NCBI GenBank assembly: GCA_012512055.1
Contig: JAAZEW010000266.1
Span: 1-18,505 of the forward strand
Reading direction: 5' to 3'
Source of the DNA: Bacillota bacterium
GTDB lineage: Bacteria > Bacillota_G > SHA-98 > UBA4971
DNA: 18,505 bases
The translations under genes and the position numbers were made by a program. The notes beneath the pieces were generated by a model. That model had not been told where the DNA came from and made no database searches. It saw only the letters and a program-made list of their open reading frames with translations. How positions within the stretch are numbered: position 1 is the stretch's first letter; every line of letters starts with the position of its first letter. Shown one piece after another: positions 6,968 to 15,192 of this stretch.

Positions 6968-7110
6968 TACACGGCGGACAGAGCATGCTGATTGCAATAC
7001 AACAGAAAACAGGCTCCATGTAGCCAAAGCAATAATGGCACTGACGGTGGGAGGCAGGCCGTAGACAACCGCCTCACGGGATGTCCGAATTTGAGGAGAA
7101 GGTGATTCAT
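6968..7110 (+). promoter_or_regulatory. 143-nt leader before the first XDH small subunit
   Basis: This is the largest gap inside the cluster. It holds a possible stem between GTGGGAGGC (near 7047-7055) and GCCTCAC (near 7071-7077) with a 2-nt bulge, and the GAGGAGAAGGTG ribosome site at 7093-7104. It may hold an internal promoter or a structured leader for the molybdoenzyme genes. I do not recognise a known riboswitch consensus in it. Confidence 0.2.
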
Positions 7111-7650
7111 ATGGGTGATGTGCCGGGCGCCACTGACATAGGTACGCCATTTTCCGTGAAGTCACCGGTTGAGGTGTCTTTGGAAATCAACGGAGATGAT
7201 GTACGAAGGGAGGTCCCGGCATCCCGCACTCTACTGGACTTTTTGCGGGACGACTTGGGCCTCACAGGCACAAAAGAAGGTTGTGGTAAAGGAGAATGCG
7301 GTGCTTGCACTGTTCTTGTTAACGGCAAGCCTGTAAACTCATGCTTAATGTTGGCATACCAAGCAAACGGATGCAAAGTTACGACTATCGAAGGATTAGA
7401 GAAAAACGGAGAGCTGCACCCGCTGCAGGAAGCATTTATTGAAGAAGGCGCAGTGCAATGCGGATTCTGCACACCGGGGATGATTATGGCTGCCAAAGCC
7501 ATCCTGGATGCTAACCCTGAACCGACTCGCGAAGAGATTCGCACCGGAATTTCAGGGAACCTCTGTAGATGCACAGGATATGTCAAGATAATCAACGCCA
7601 TAGAAGTTGCTGCGAAGGCAGGGTGCAAGAAAGGCTCAATGCTGGGGTGA
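7111..7650 (+). CDS. XDH-family 2Fe-2S small subunit (first set)
   Basis: This is the electron-transfer subunit of a xanthine-dehydrogenase-family molybdenum hydroxylase. It carries the plant-type [2Fe-2S] site (Cys58, 63, 66, 78 in EGCGKGECGACTVLVNGKPV plus the following SC) and the second four-helix [2Fe-2S] site (Cys117, 120, 152, 154 in CGFCTPGM and NLCRCTGY). It has 179 residues with an unusual extension of about 20 residues before the ferredoxin fold. Start ATG 7111 has AAGGTG 6 nt upstream; an ATG at 7081 would add ten residues but has no ribosome site. The maturation genes mocA and xdhC follow at once. It probably partners the FAD subunit at 11726 and large subunit 1 at 12878, although four or five other genes lie between them. 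Confidence 0.95.
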   Translation: MGDVPGATDIGTPFSVKSPVEVSLEINGDDVRREVPASRTLLDFLRDDLGLTGTKEGCGKGECGACTVLVNGKPVNSCLMLAYQANGCKVTTIEGLEKNGELHPLQEAFIEEGAVQCGFCTPGMIMAAKAILDANPEPTREEIRTGISGNLCRCTGYVKIINAIEVAAKAGCKKGSMLG

Positions 7651-8273
7651 ACAGTCAGTTGATAGCAGCAATCATTCTGGCAGCCGGAGAATCGACGAGA
7701 ATGGGGACGCTGAAACAGCTTCTGCCATGGGGTAAGGCGACTGTAATTGAAGCGTCAGTGGACGCAGCTTGCGATGCCCGGGGCATAGGCCGAGTCGTAA
7801 CAGTGCTCGGACATGAAGCGGACAGGATTCAGGCTGTTCTGGATAAGAAAAGCCGGCCCAAATTGAGCCTCACGTTGAACCCTGACTACAAGTTGGGCAT
7901 GTTTTCATCAGTCAAGGCGGGAATTAGCTCCCTTGATCCAGGAATCGAGGCGTTCTTTGTTACGCCCGGGGATCAGCCGGAGATACGATCTGAAGAGTAC
8001 GACGAGATGCTTCGGGCCTTCCGAGGCCGAAAGCAGCCTGTAGACATAGTAATCCCTGTATATCAAGGCCGAGGGGGACACCCTACGCTGTTTCGTGCTT
8101 CCCTTTGCAGTGAAATCCTGGGCATGCCCTACAATGGAAACGGATTACGCGATGTAATCCGGAACCACAAAGCTGATGTAGTCCGCGTGAACATGGAGCA
8201 TCCGGGTATTATCCACGATCTTGACACTAAAGAGGACTACCTTAAGGCAATGAATAGGAGGGGCGGGACATGA
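7647..8273 (+). CDS. mocA: Molybdenum cofactor cytidylyltransferase MocA
   Basis: MocA adds CMP to molybdopterin-Mo to form the cytosine-dinucleotide cofactor used by bacterial XDH-family enzymes. The 208-residue protein has the nucleotidyltransferase signature ILAAGESTRMGTLKQLLPWG (9-28), the metal-binding TPGDQP motif and the MocA-typical GRGGHPTLF near residue 150. The start is GTG 7647, overlapping the TGA of the small-subunit gene as GTGA, which implies translational coupling. The frame is open further upstream (ATG at 7569), but that extension lies inside the small-subunit gene and precedes the nucleotide-binding motif, so it is not real. Its presence says the two XDHs in this cluster use a dinucleotide Mo cofactor. 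Confidence 0.93.
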   Translation: MNSQLIAAIILAAGESTRMGTLKQLLPWGKATVIEASVDAACDARGIGRVVTVLGHEADRIQAVLDKKSRPKLSLTLNPDYKLGMFSSVKAGISSLDPGIEAFFVTPGDQPEIRSEEYDEMLRAFRGRKQPVDIVIPVYQGRGGHPTLFRASLCSEILGMPYNGNGLRDVIRNHKADVVRVNMEHPGIIHDLDTKEDYLKAMNRRGGT

Positions 8274-9073
8274 CAACCAAACATGACGACTCCATAGCTA
8301 TATACGAAGCAATAAACCGCGCCATTTGCGAAGGACGTACTGCCGCTCTCGCAATTGTGGTGGCAACCGGCGGGTCGACACCGGGCTTGCCCGGTTTCAA
8401 GATGCTGATTTTCGCTGACGGAACGTCAATCGGGACTGTAGGCGGAGGAGAACTGGAAGCCCGGATCATTAAGGAAAGCACTCACGTTCTTGTGGAAAAC
8501 ACGCCGAAGTTCATGGAAATTGATCTTACTCCGATGGACAGAGACAGTCTGGGAATGATTTGCGGCGGGCGGGCCAAGGTCTACATTGAACCTATCGTCC
8601 CCCGCCCGAGAGCCGTTATATTCGGGGCAGGCCATGTAGGAGTTGCAACCGCCCATATCGCCGGGATCGCAGGATTCCGGGTGACTCTGGTTGACGATAG
8701 GCCTGAGTTTGCTGAGGCAGCCCAATATGCGGCTGATGAAGTCATAATATCCGATTTCGAGGAAGCTGTCAGCAAGTTGCAAGCGGATTCCGGAACGTAC
8801 ATAGTCATTGTCACACGCGGTCACAGCCATGACAAAGAAACTCTGGCAGCATGTCTTAAGAAAGGTGTGCCTCATCCTGCATACATCGGCATGATTGGCA
8901 GTAAAACGAAAGTACGGAAGACTTTCGATGCGTTGAAAAGCGAAGGGATTTCTCAAGAAGATATCGAGCGGGTGCACTCCCCAATCGGACTTTCAATCGG
9001 GGCGAAGACCGCCCAAGAAATAGCCGTAGCCATTGTTGCTGAGATGGTTATGGTAAAGAATGGCAGTCAATAG
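8270..9073 (+). CDS. xdhC: XdhC-family molybdoenzyme maturation factor
   Basis: XdhC binds the sulfurated molybdenum cofactor and inserts it into XDH-type apoenzymes. The 267-residue protein has the two family parts: an N-terminal XdhC/CoxI domain (TGGSTPGLPGFKMLI, GTVGGGELEARI, CGGRAKVYIEP) and a C-terminal Rossmann domain starting at VIFGAGHVGVATAHIA with TLVDDRPEFA and the late YIGMIGSKTK and HSPIGLSIGAKTAQEIAVAI segments. It starts with ATG overlapping the mocA stop (ATGA). YqeB of selenium-dependent hydroxylase islands shares this domain but is about twice as long, so this is XdhC rather than YqeB. Confidence 0.93.
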   Translation: MTTKHDDSIAIYEAINRAICEGRTAALAIVVATGGSTPGLPGFKMLIFADGTSIGTVGGGELEARIIKESTHVLVENTPKFMEIDLTPMDRDSLGMICGGRAKVYIEPIVPRPRAVIFGAGHVGVATAHIAGIAGFRVTLVDDRPEFAEAAQYAADEVIISDFEEAVSKLQADSGTYIVIVTRGHSHDKETLAACLKKGVPHPAYIGMIGSKTKVRKTFDALKSEGISQEDIERVHSPIGLSIGAKTAQEIAVAIVAEMVMVKNGSQ

Positions 9074-9107
9074 AATCCCGGCATTGGTTGCAAGGAGGCA
9101 AATCGAA

Positions 9108-10448
9108 GTGAGCGTCCGACCAAAAATGAAAGAGCTTTCGGAGCAAGAACGGAAATCCGGATTTGACGAGGTAGAAAAGGGGCTTGCCCTTCATCAAGCG
9201 CTTCCTGAAGCCTCAAGATGCCTTTTTTGTCACGAAGCACCTTGTGTAACCGGCTGTATTGCCGGAATCGATGTGGTTGGTTTCATACGTCGTCTCAAAA
9301 CAAGGAATTTTGTGGGAGCTGCAAGGCTTGCAAGGGAAGCTAACGTTTTTTCCGCAGTATGCGCAAGAGTGTGCCCGTCAGAAGAACAGTGCGAAAAACC
9401 GTGCTCCAGCACTAATCTGGCTGAACCGATTGCCATTTCAGCCCTGCACCGGTTTGTCACTGACGAAGAATTAAAAAGAGGCATACGCCCTCAGAAAGCA
9501 GGCGCGCCCACAGGTAAGAAAGTCGCAATAATAGGAGCAGGGCCTGCAGGCCTTACATGTGCCCACGAGCTTGCCAGGCTGGGGCATGAAGTCACAGTCT
9601 TTGAGGCAGAGGATACCCCCGGGGGGCTCATGACCCACGGGATACCAAGATACAGGCTTCCCCGTGAAATCGTAAGCCAAGAGATCGACTATGCCCTGTC
9701 GCCCGGCGTTCGCCTGAAGACAGGTATCTCGGTTGGCAAAGATGTTTCATTTGATAAGATAAAGAGAGGCAGCGATGCTGTTTTCATCGGCATAGGCTTA
9801 GGTTACAGATCCCAATTAGACATTCCCGGACACGATCTCCCCGGCGTGCTCCAGGCGGGAGAGTTCTTGCGTAAGGCAGCGCTGGGAGATGCGCCTGGAC
9901 TATCAGGGACAGTCGCGGTTATCGGCGGCGGCAATGTAGCCATGGACGCAGCTTGCTCCGCTGTCCGGGCAGGTGCAAGTGAGGTTGTTGTTCTTTACAG
10001 ACGTCGGCAAGAAGAAATGCCTGCATGGAAGCGGGAACGAGAGTTTGCCCAAAAGGAAGGCGTGAAATTCCGGTATCTGACTGCTCCTCGGAAATTCATT
10101 GCAAAAGACGGCAGAGTGGCCGCAATTGAGTGTGTCTCCACCAGGCTGGGAGAGCCTGATTCGAGCGGACGTCCCAGGCCGGAGGACATCCCAGGCAGCG
10201 AACATATTATTGATGTCTCCCACGTCATCCTGGCTACAGGCCAGGCGCCGTGGCCTGAGGTCTCACAAGTATTCGGAGGTATAGAACTCAGCCCTTCCGG
10301 CACTGTTAAGGTGGGGCCGGAGACTCTGGCTGCCTCAGTAGAAGGGGTCTTTGCAGGAGGAGACGCAGTCAACGGAGGCAGAACCGTGGTTCAAGCTGTC
10401 GCCGACGGCAAATTGGCAGCGAAATCCATTAATGATTTCCTTTCATAG
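9108..10448 (+). CDS. preT: PreT/GltD-like NAD(P)H:Fe-S flavoprotein
   Basis: A 446-residue FAD enzyme that takes electrons from NAD(P)H and passes them through Fe-S clusters to a partner, here almost surely the adjacent PreA-like protein. N-terminal cysteines for two [4Fe-4S] clusters are Cys38, 41, 46, 50 and Cys85, 89, 95, 99. The FAD dinucleotide fold is IIGAGPAGL (141-149) with a FEAEDTPGG acidic end, and the second nucleotide fold is VIGGGNVAMD. The C-terminal GVFAGGDAVNGGRTVVQAVADGKLAA is the usual FAD motif. The family's proline after the fourth Cys is Ile here. Start GTG 9108 has AAGGAGG 9 nt upstream; ATG 9060, inside xdhC, lacks a good ribosome site. E. coli PreT is about 412 residues. 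GltD (glutamate synthase small subunit) is the alternative name, but no GltB is nearby and PreA is. Confidence 0.88.
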   Translation: MSVRPKMKELSEQERKSGFDEVEKGLALHQALPEASRCLFCHEAPCVTGCIAGIDVVGFIRRLKTRNFVGAARLAREANVFSAVCARVCPSEEQCEKPCSSTNLAEPIAISALHRFVTDEELKRGIRPQKAGAPTGKKVAIIGAGPAGLTCAHELARLGHEVTVFEAEDTPGGLMTHGIPRYRLPREIVSQEIDYALSPGVRLKTGISVGKDVSFDKIKRGSDAVFIGIGLGYRSQLDIPGHDLPGVLQAGEFLRKAALGDAPGLSGTVAVIGGGNVAMDAACSAVRAGASEVVVLYRRRQEEMPAWKREREFAQKEGVKFRYLTAPRKFIAKDGRVAAIECVSTRLGEPDSSGRPRPEDIPGSEHIIDVSHVILATGQAPWPEVSQVFGGIELSPSGTVKVGPETLAASVEGVFAGGDAVNGGRTVVQAVADGKLAAKSINDFLS

Positions 10449-10523
10449 GAGACGAAATACCGGCCGCACACTTGTGGCTTTGGTCGTGGAAAGACTTAAA
10501 ATGGATACGAGGAGGGACCGTAC

Positions 10524-11723
10524 GTGGTTGATTTATCTTTAGAATTCTGTGGCGTGAAGTTCCCTAACCCGTTTACCCTTGCTGCAGCGCCAACCACCGA
10601 CTCTGCCGAAATGGTGGCAAGAGCCTTCGAAGCCGGTTGGGGCGGAGCAATCTTAAAAACCACATCAGTGGAAACAGAAGTAGTTGAACTGGTCTATCCC
10701 ATGATGTCAGGTATAGACTTAGAAGACAAGAAACTCATGGGGCTGCAGAACATCGACTTGATTTCCGAACGGCACATTGACGAAGTTGAGGAGGACGTAA
10801 AAGCCCTAAAGAAGGAGTTTCCCGACAAAGTGGTAGCCGCCAGCATTATGGGGGCAAAGAAGGAAGACTGGCAAGAATTGGTCAGGCGCCTGGAAGCTGC
10901 CGGCGTGGATCTTATTGAGTGCAGCTTCTCCTGCCCGCACGGTATGCCTGAGCGTGGCATGGGCTCTACCATAGGACAAGACCCTGAACTTACAGAGCGC
11001 ACGGCCCGCTGGGTAAAGGAGGCTGCCAAAAGGGTGCCCGTAATCATCAAACTCACCCCGCAGATTGCTGACATTACGGCAGCAGCCCGGGCAGTAAAAA
11101 GGTCAGGCGCTGACGGGGTATGCGCCATTAACACGCTGAAAAGTCTGATAGGCGTCGATCTCGAAACATTCATACCCTACCCCAACGTCGGAGGATATTC
11201 CACATACGGCGGCTACTCAGGGCCTGCAATTAAACCTGTGACTTTGAGATGCGTGGCTGAGATCGCCAAATCAGTGGATATTCCCATAGCTGCGGTAGGC
11301 GGAATCAGTACATGGAGCGATGCAGTGGAGTTCCTCCTCTTAGGAGCCACTAACATTCAGCTCTGCACAGCGGTAATGCATAACGGGTTCAGGATTATTG
11401 AGGACCTTATTGACGGGCTCACTGTTTATCTCGAGGAAAAGGGGATGGATTCCGTTAAGGAATTGGTTGGCAAGGCATTGCCGTATATTGTCGACCACTC
11501 CCATCTATCCAGAGACTACAAGGTTGTCTCTACCGTAAATCGTGAAACATGCATCAAGTGCGATGTCTGCTACATCGCGTGTATGGACGGAGCTCATCAA
11601 GCCATAAAGCTGGATGAGACCAGGATTCCCGTGATTGACGAAGATAAGTGTAAAGGCTGCGGAATGTGCGAAACAGTATGTCCTGTCGAGGAGTGCATAA
11701 CTCTTAAACCAAGGGAGAGTTGA
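10524..11723 (+). CDS. preA: PreA-like dihydropyrimidine-dehydrogenase catalytic subunit
   Basis: An FMN-dependent TIM-barrel protein with a C-terminal ferredoxin domain, 399 residues (E. coli PreA about 411). PreA reduces uracil or thymine with electrons from PreT. The catalytic Cys137 lies in SCPHGMPERGMG, a loop closer to mammalian dihydropyrimidine dehydrogenase than to E. coli PreA. Two [4Fe-4S] clusters are set by Cys343, 346, 349, 353 and Cys376, 379, 382, 386. Pocket residues: Asn76 and Asn203-Thr204 are kept, but the Asn three residues before the catalytic Cys (Asn668 in pig enzyme, ECNFSC in E. coli) is Ser134 (ECSFSC), and the expected Glu after Asn76 is Asp78. The substrate may therefore not be uracil. 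Start GTG 10524 has GGAGG 8 nt upstream, 75 nt after preT. Context places it in a purine/hydantoin island, where YgfK is the usual reductive flavoprotein. Confidence 0.88.
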   Translation: MVDLSLEFCGVKFPNPFTLAAAPTTDSAEMVARAFEAGWGGAILKTTSVETEVVELVYPMMSGIDLEDKKLMGLQNIDLISERHIDEVEEDVKALKKEFPDKVVAASIMGAKKEDWQELVRRLEAAGVDLIECSFSCPHGMPERGMGSTIGQDPELTERTARWVKEAAKRVPVIIKLTPQIADITAAARAVKRSGADGVCAINTLKSLIGVDLETFIPYPNVGGYSTYGGYSGPAIKPVTLRCVAEIAKSVDIPIAAVGGISTWSDAVEFLLLGATNIQLCTAVMHNGFRIIEDLIDGLTVYLEEKGMDSVKELVGKALPYIVDHSHLSRDYKVVSTVNRETCIKCDVCYIACMDGAHQAIKLDETRIPVIDEDKCKGCGMCETVCPVEECITLKPRES

Positions 11724-11725
11724 GT

Positions 11726-12595
11726 ATGACCGGACTCCATGTGGCAATTCCCACAAGCATTGACGAAACCCTTGGACTACTTGAAAAGTGGGGGCCTGAC
11801 GCGGTTGTAATTGCCGGCGGCACCGACCTTGTTGTCGAGCTGAAAGACAGGGTGAAGTCTCCGAAAGCTCTGATAGATATCGGACGTGTCCCTGAGCTCA
11901 GCGGAATAAGAGAGGTGGAGGGCGGTGGTGTGTGGATAGGCGCCCTCTCCACACATGCTGAAATAGCTTCGTCAAATAACGTGAAGGAAGCTGCCCCTCT
12001 CTTGGCCGATGCCTGCGCTCTGGTGGGATCCCCTCAGATAAGGAACAGGGGCACTATAGGGGGGAACATTTCCACTGCGTCACCGGCAGGCGATACAATA
12101 CCTGCCCTGTATGTCCTGGAAGCGTCTCTCGAAATCGCAGGGCCAAAAGGGAAGCGCATCGTGCCCATAGAGTCGTTCTTCCAAGGCCCGAAGAAATCTG
12201 CCTTAGCGCCTGACGAAGTAGTCCTTGGGGTCAAGTTCCCAAAGTTGGGCAAGGAGTATGTTTCGTTCTTCAGAAAACTGGGGCAGCGGAAATCACTGGC
12301 AATATCAATAGTAAGCGTAGCGTTTGCCGGAAGATGTCAGGAGCCCGGGCTTCTTACCGACGTTAGAATTGCCCTTGGCGCGGTGGCGCCGACAGTGGTC
12401 CGGGCGCGCACAGTGGAAAAGGCAATATCCAATACGAAACTGGATCTGAAATCCCTGGGATACATTTCAAAACTGGCATTTCGCGACTGTGTGCCTATAA
12501 CGGATGTAAGGGGTTCCCAGAGCTATCGCGCGGCGATGGCATGCAATCTCCTCTATGAAGGATTGCTTGAACTGGGGAGGGTTCGGAAGGCGTGA
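11726..12595 (+). CDS. XDH-family FAD-binding subunit (first set)
   Basis: This is the middle (CoxM/XdhB-like) subunit of a molybdenum hydroxylase, which receives electrons from the Fe-S subunit and passes them to NAD or another acceptor. The 289-residue protein has the FAD pyrophosphate motif VIAGGTDLVVELKDR (28-42) and the second FAD motif GSPQIRNRGTIGGN with TASPAGDTIPAL, then a C-terminal CODH-type domain. Start ATG 11726 has GGGAG 8 nt upstream; a TTG at 11720 overlapping the preA stop would leave only 2 nt to that site. It is separated from its likely Fe-S partner (7111) by four maturation and redox genes, but lies directly before the MoaD-like gene and large subunit 1. Confidence 0.93.
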   Translation: MTGLHVAIPTSIDETLGLLEKWGPDAVVIAGGTDLVVELKDRVKSPKALIDIGRVPELSGIREVEGGGVWIGALSTHAEIASSNNVKEAAPLLADACALVGSPQIRNRGTIGGNISTASPAGDTIPALYVLEASLEIAGPKGKRIVPIESFFQGPKKSALAPDEVVLGVKFPKLGKEYVSFFRKLGQRKSLAISIVSVAFAGRCQEPGLLTDVRIALGAVAPTVVRARTVEKAISNTKLDLKSLGYISKLAFRDCVPITDVRGSQSYRAAMACNLLYEGLLELGRVRKA

Positions 12596-12822
12596 AAGTC
12601 AATGTATGTCTCTTCGGTCCAATGCGAAAATACGGAGACAAAGATAAATTCCAATTGGAACTCGAGGAGGGCGCGACACTTTCCCATCTTCTGGATCACC
12701 TGAAAATCGAAGACAGAATCTACATTGTCATCCTCATTAATGGTAGGCGAGCCTATGAAGAAGATGAGCCTCTCTCAGACGGCGCCGAGGTGTTCATTAT
12801 GGCCCCGACCGGCGGCGGTTAA
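12592..12822 (+). CDS. MoaD/ThiS-family sulfur carrier protein
   Basis: A 76-residue ubiquitin-like beta-grasp protein ending in PTGGG, so the terminal Gly-Gly needed for adenylation and thiocarboxylate formation is present, with one extra Gly. Visible family features are the VNVCLFGPMRKYGD first strand, the ATLSHLLDHL helix and ILINGRRAYEEDEPLSDGAEVFIMAP. MoaD is the small subunit of molybdopterin synthase; relatives donate sulfur in thiamine, tungstopterin or other pathways. Start GTG overlaps the stop of the FAD subunit (GTGA), so it is translationally coupled. No MoaE, MoaA or MoeB-like gene is in the window. The position between the FAD subunit and the large subunit of an XDH suggests a dedicated role in cofactor synthesis or sulfuration for these enzymes. 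Confidence 0.9.
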   Translation: MKVNVCLFGPMRKYGDKDKFQLELEEGATLSHLLDHLKIEDRIYIVILINGRRAYEEDEPLSDGAEVFIMAPTGGG

Positions 12823-12877
12823 GGGGGAGGCTGAAGGTGCCAATGGGCTCTGGCTGGATGAGGAGGGGGTAACACAG

Positions 12878-15160
12878 ATGACAAAGACCGAATGGGTTGG
12901 TGCCGGCGTCACAAGAATTGACGCAAAGGACAAAGCCCGAGGCGTTCTCAAGTACATGTCGGATCTTTCCTTTCCAAACATGATATACGGGGCCGTGTTA
13001 CGAAGTAAACATCCTCACGCCCTGATAAAGAAGATCGACACCAAACGTGCGAAAGAACTGGACGGAGTGGTGGCAGTCCTAACTCATGAGGACGTCCCAG
13101 GCTTGAATGGGTTCGGTATCGCTATCCCGGATCAACCGGTGTTATGCAGTGATAAGGTGCGATACATGGGGGATGCCGTTGCTCTTGTTGGGGCGGAATC
13201 AAAGGAAATAGCAGAACGTGCCCTGGAGCTCATAGAAGTTGAATACCAGCCTTTACCTGTTGTTTCAGACCCCGAGCAAGCAATGCTCGAGTCGTCCCCT
13301 CTCGTGCATGAAACCGGAAACATCCATAACCATGTCAAGATCCAACGAGGTGACGTAGAGGCAGCATTCAAAGAAGCTCGAGTCATAGTTGAAAATACCT
13401 ACTTTACACCCAGGCAGATGCATGCCTTTCTTGAGCCTGAAAGCGGAGTGGCAACTATAGACGAGGACAAGAACATCACCATCCGGTGCGGAGGGCAGCA
13501 TCCATATAGAGATCAGCTCCAAGTGGCGCGGGCCCTCGGCATGAATCCAAGAAAAATCCGTATAGTCAACACACCCACAGGAGGGGCGTTCGGCGGTAAA
13601 GATGAGATTACAGTTCAAATATACCTGGCGCTTCTCGTGCTGCACACAGGGCGCCCGGCGAAAATTGTGCTTTCGCGGGAAGAGTCGGTCATCGCCGGGA
13701 TGAAACGTCACCCCATGAAGATCCACATGAAAACTGCAGCGGCAGCCGATGGAACCATTCTCGCCAATGAAGCGAGGGTCATTTCTGACACAGGCGCGTA
13801 CGCATCTCTCGGAGGCCCGGTTATCGGGTTTGCAATAGAGCACTCTTGCGGCGCGTACAGGGTGGATAGCGTGAAATTGGAAGGCTTCTGTGTATACACA
13901 AATAACGGCGTGGCAGGAGCGTTTAGAGGATTCGGAGCAAACCAGGTCACCTTTGCCGTGGAGACCCAGCTTGACATGATTGCAGAAGAACTCGGCATGG
14001 ATAAGCTTGAGATTCGCAAGAAGAATGCCTTGCGAGAAGGTGACATAGCTCCGTTAGGCCATAAGATGGAGGCTTCAGTAGGATTGCTGCGCACACTGGA
14101 AGCAGCCGAAAACTCGAGCCTATGGCAACGTAAAGAAGAGCTCAAGGCAAAACCCGGCGCTCCTCACAAGAAGCGCGGTATCGGTATAGCCTGCTCATTC
14201 CAAGGGTGTGGCCTTGGGAAAGGGCTCCCGGACTATGGCGCAGCCTCGGTGGAGCTCTTACCTAACGGGCAGTTTGCCATAGGTGTAAGCTGTCCTGAAA
14301 TAGGACAAGGCAACACCACTGCATTTGCGCAAATGGCAGCAGACTACATAAGGTGTCCTATTGACGACATAGTGGTACTATCAGGCGATACAGGGCATAC
14401 CCTGGATTCAGGCACGTCCACTGCTTCCCGTTCTGTCTATACCGGCGGAAATGCACTGAAGCGTGCAGCCGAAAACCTCCATAATGCCATATCTCCTATG
14501 GCAGCCGAAATCCTCGGTGTGCCTGAAGATGACATCTCTTTTAGGTATGGCAAAATAGTCTCGAAATCTTGCCCGGATAAGATGCTTTCATTTAAGGACA
14601 TCGCTGAGTATATGAAAGGAAGAGGGTTGTCAATAAGAGGTGAAGGTCATTTCATATGGCCTGTCTCAGAGACCGAGCTTGAGGGTTATGTCGGTATACC
14701 CCACCTGCTCTACAGCTATATCACTCAGATAGCTCTGGTTGAAGTCAACACCCTGACAGGTGAAACAGAAGTCATCGAAGCAGTATCTGTCCCTGATCCG
14801 GGTAAAGCCATAAACCCACAGGGAGTGGAAGGCCAATCCGAAGGCGGAGTAGTCATGGGCATGGGCTATGCCTTAACTGAGGACACAATTATCGAAAAAG
14901 GAATAACCCGGACCGGGAACTTCTCTACATATATACTTCCCACCAGCCTGGATATGCCTTCTAAAATCGAGACAATCATCGCTGAAGAACTCGAGCCTTC
15001 CGGGCCGTTCGGCGCAAAAGGTATAGGCGAAGCAGTATGTGTCCCGATAAGTCCTGCTATTACCAATGCCATCCATGATGCTGTCAAGGTATGGATGAAG
15101 CGAATTCCCGCCACGCCTGAGCGCGTATATACCGCGCTCAAAGATAAAGAGGTCTCCTAG
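12878..15160 (+). CDS. XDH-family molybdenum-binding large subunit 1
   Basis: The catalytic Mo subunit, 760 residues, of the xanthine dehydrogenase/aldehyde oxidase superfamily. Cofactor and active-site landmarks are Gln207 (GGQHP), GGAFGGK (235-241), AFRGFG (348-353) with the ring-stacking Phe352, GQGN (477-480) and the catalytic base Glu718 (AKGIGE). By alignment to bovine xanthine oxidase from memory, Glu802 is Asp242 and Arg880 is Phe318, so this subunit lacks the arginine used for purine binding. Start ATG 12878 has AGGAGGGGG 8 nt upstream; the longer frame from 12725 overlaps the MoaD-like gene and is not family sequence. It likely pairs with the FAD subunit at 11726 and Fe-S subunit at 7111. 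The substrate is uncertain: an aldehyde or an uncommon heterocycle is as likely as a purine. Confidence 0.93.
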   Translation: MTKTEWVGAGVTRIDAKDKARGVLKYMSDLSFPNMIYGAVLRSKHPHALIKKIDTKRAKELDGVVAVLTHEDVPGLNGFGIAIPDQPVLCSDKVRYMGDAVALVGAESKEIAERALELIEVEYQPLPVVSDPEQAMLESSPLVHETGNIHNHVKIQRGDVEAAFKEARVIVENTYFTPRQMHAFLEPESGVATIDEDKNITIRCGGQHPYRDQLQVARALGMNPRKIRIVNTPTGGAFGGKDEITVQIYLALLVLHTGRPAKIVLSREESVIAGMKRHPMKIHMKTAAAADGTILANEARVISDTGAYASLGGPVIGFAIEHSCGAYRVDSVKLEGFCVYTNNGVAGAFRGFGANQVTFAVETQLDMIAEELGMDKLEIRKKNALREGDIAPLGHKMEASVGLLRTLEAAENSSLWQRKEELKAKPGAPHKKRGIGIACSFQGCGLGKGLPDYGAASVELLPNGQFAIGVSCPEIGQGNTTAFAQMAADYIRCPIDDIVVLSGDTGHTLDSGTSTASRSVYTGGNALKRAAENLHNAISPMAAEILGVPEDDISFRYGKIVSKSCPDKMLSFKDIAEYMKGRGLSIRGEGHFIWPVSETELEGYVGIPHLLYSYITQIALVEVNTLTGETEVIEAVSVPDPGKAINPQGVEGQSEGGVVMGMGYALTEDTIIEKGITRTGNFSTYILPTSLDMPSKIETIIAEELEPSGPFGAKGIGEAVCVPISPAITNAIHDAVKVWMKRIPATPERVYTALKDKEVS

Positions 15161-15192
15161 GCTATGGCAGGAGAATGGAGGCGATAGACAAC

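Noticed and set aside
7107..7628. 173-codon open frame on the minus strand
   Set aside because: It lies wholly antisense to the XDH small subunit, whose cysteine motifs are intact; it is a shadow of that gene's codon pattern and has no ribosome site or family features.
8426..8977. 183-codon minus-strand open frame
   Set aside because: Antisense to xdhC, with no recognisable domain; the plus-strand gene is clearly real.
8270..9073. Calling the XdhC-family gene YqeB and the XDHs selenium-dependent
   Set aside because: The protein is only 267 residues and no SelD, YqeC or full-length YqeB is in the window, so selenium dependence is not supported here.
9060..9107. Upstream ATG for the PreT-like gene
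   Set aside because: It lies within the end of xdhC without a good ribosome site, while GTG 9108 follows AAGGAGG by 9 nt.
12725..12877. N-terminal extension of large subunit 1
   Set aside because: It overlaps the MoaD-like gene in another frame and lacks family sequence; ATG 12878 has a strong ribosome site.
13265..14145. 192- and 145-codon minus-strand frames
   Set aside because: Both are antisense to large subunit 1, overlap each other and show no protein-family features.
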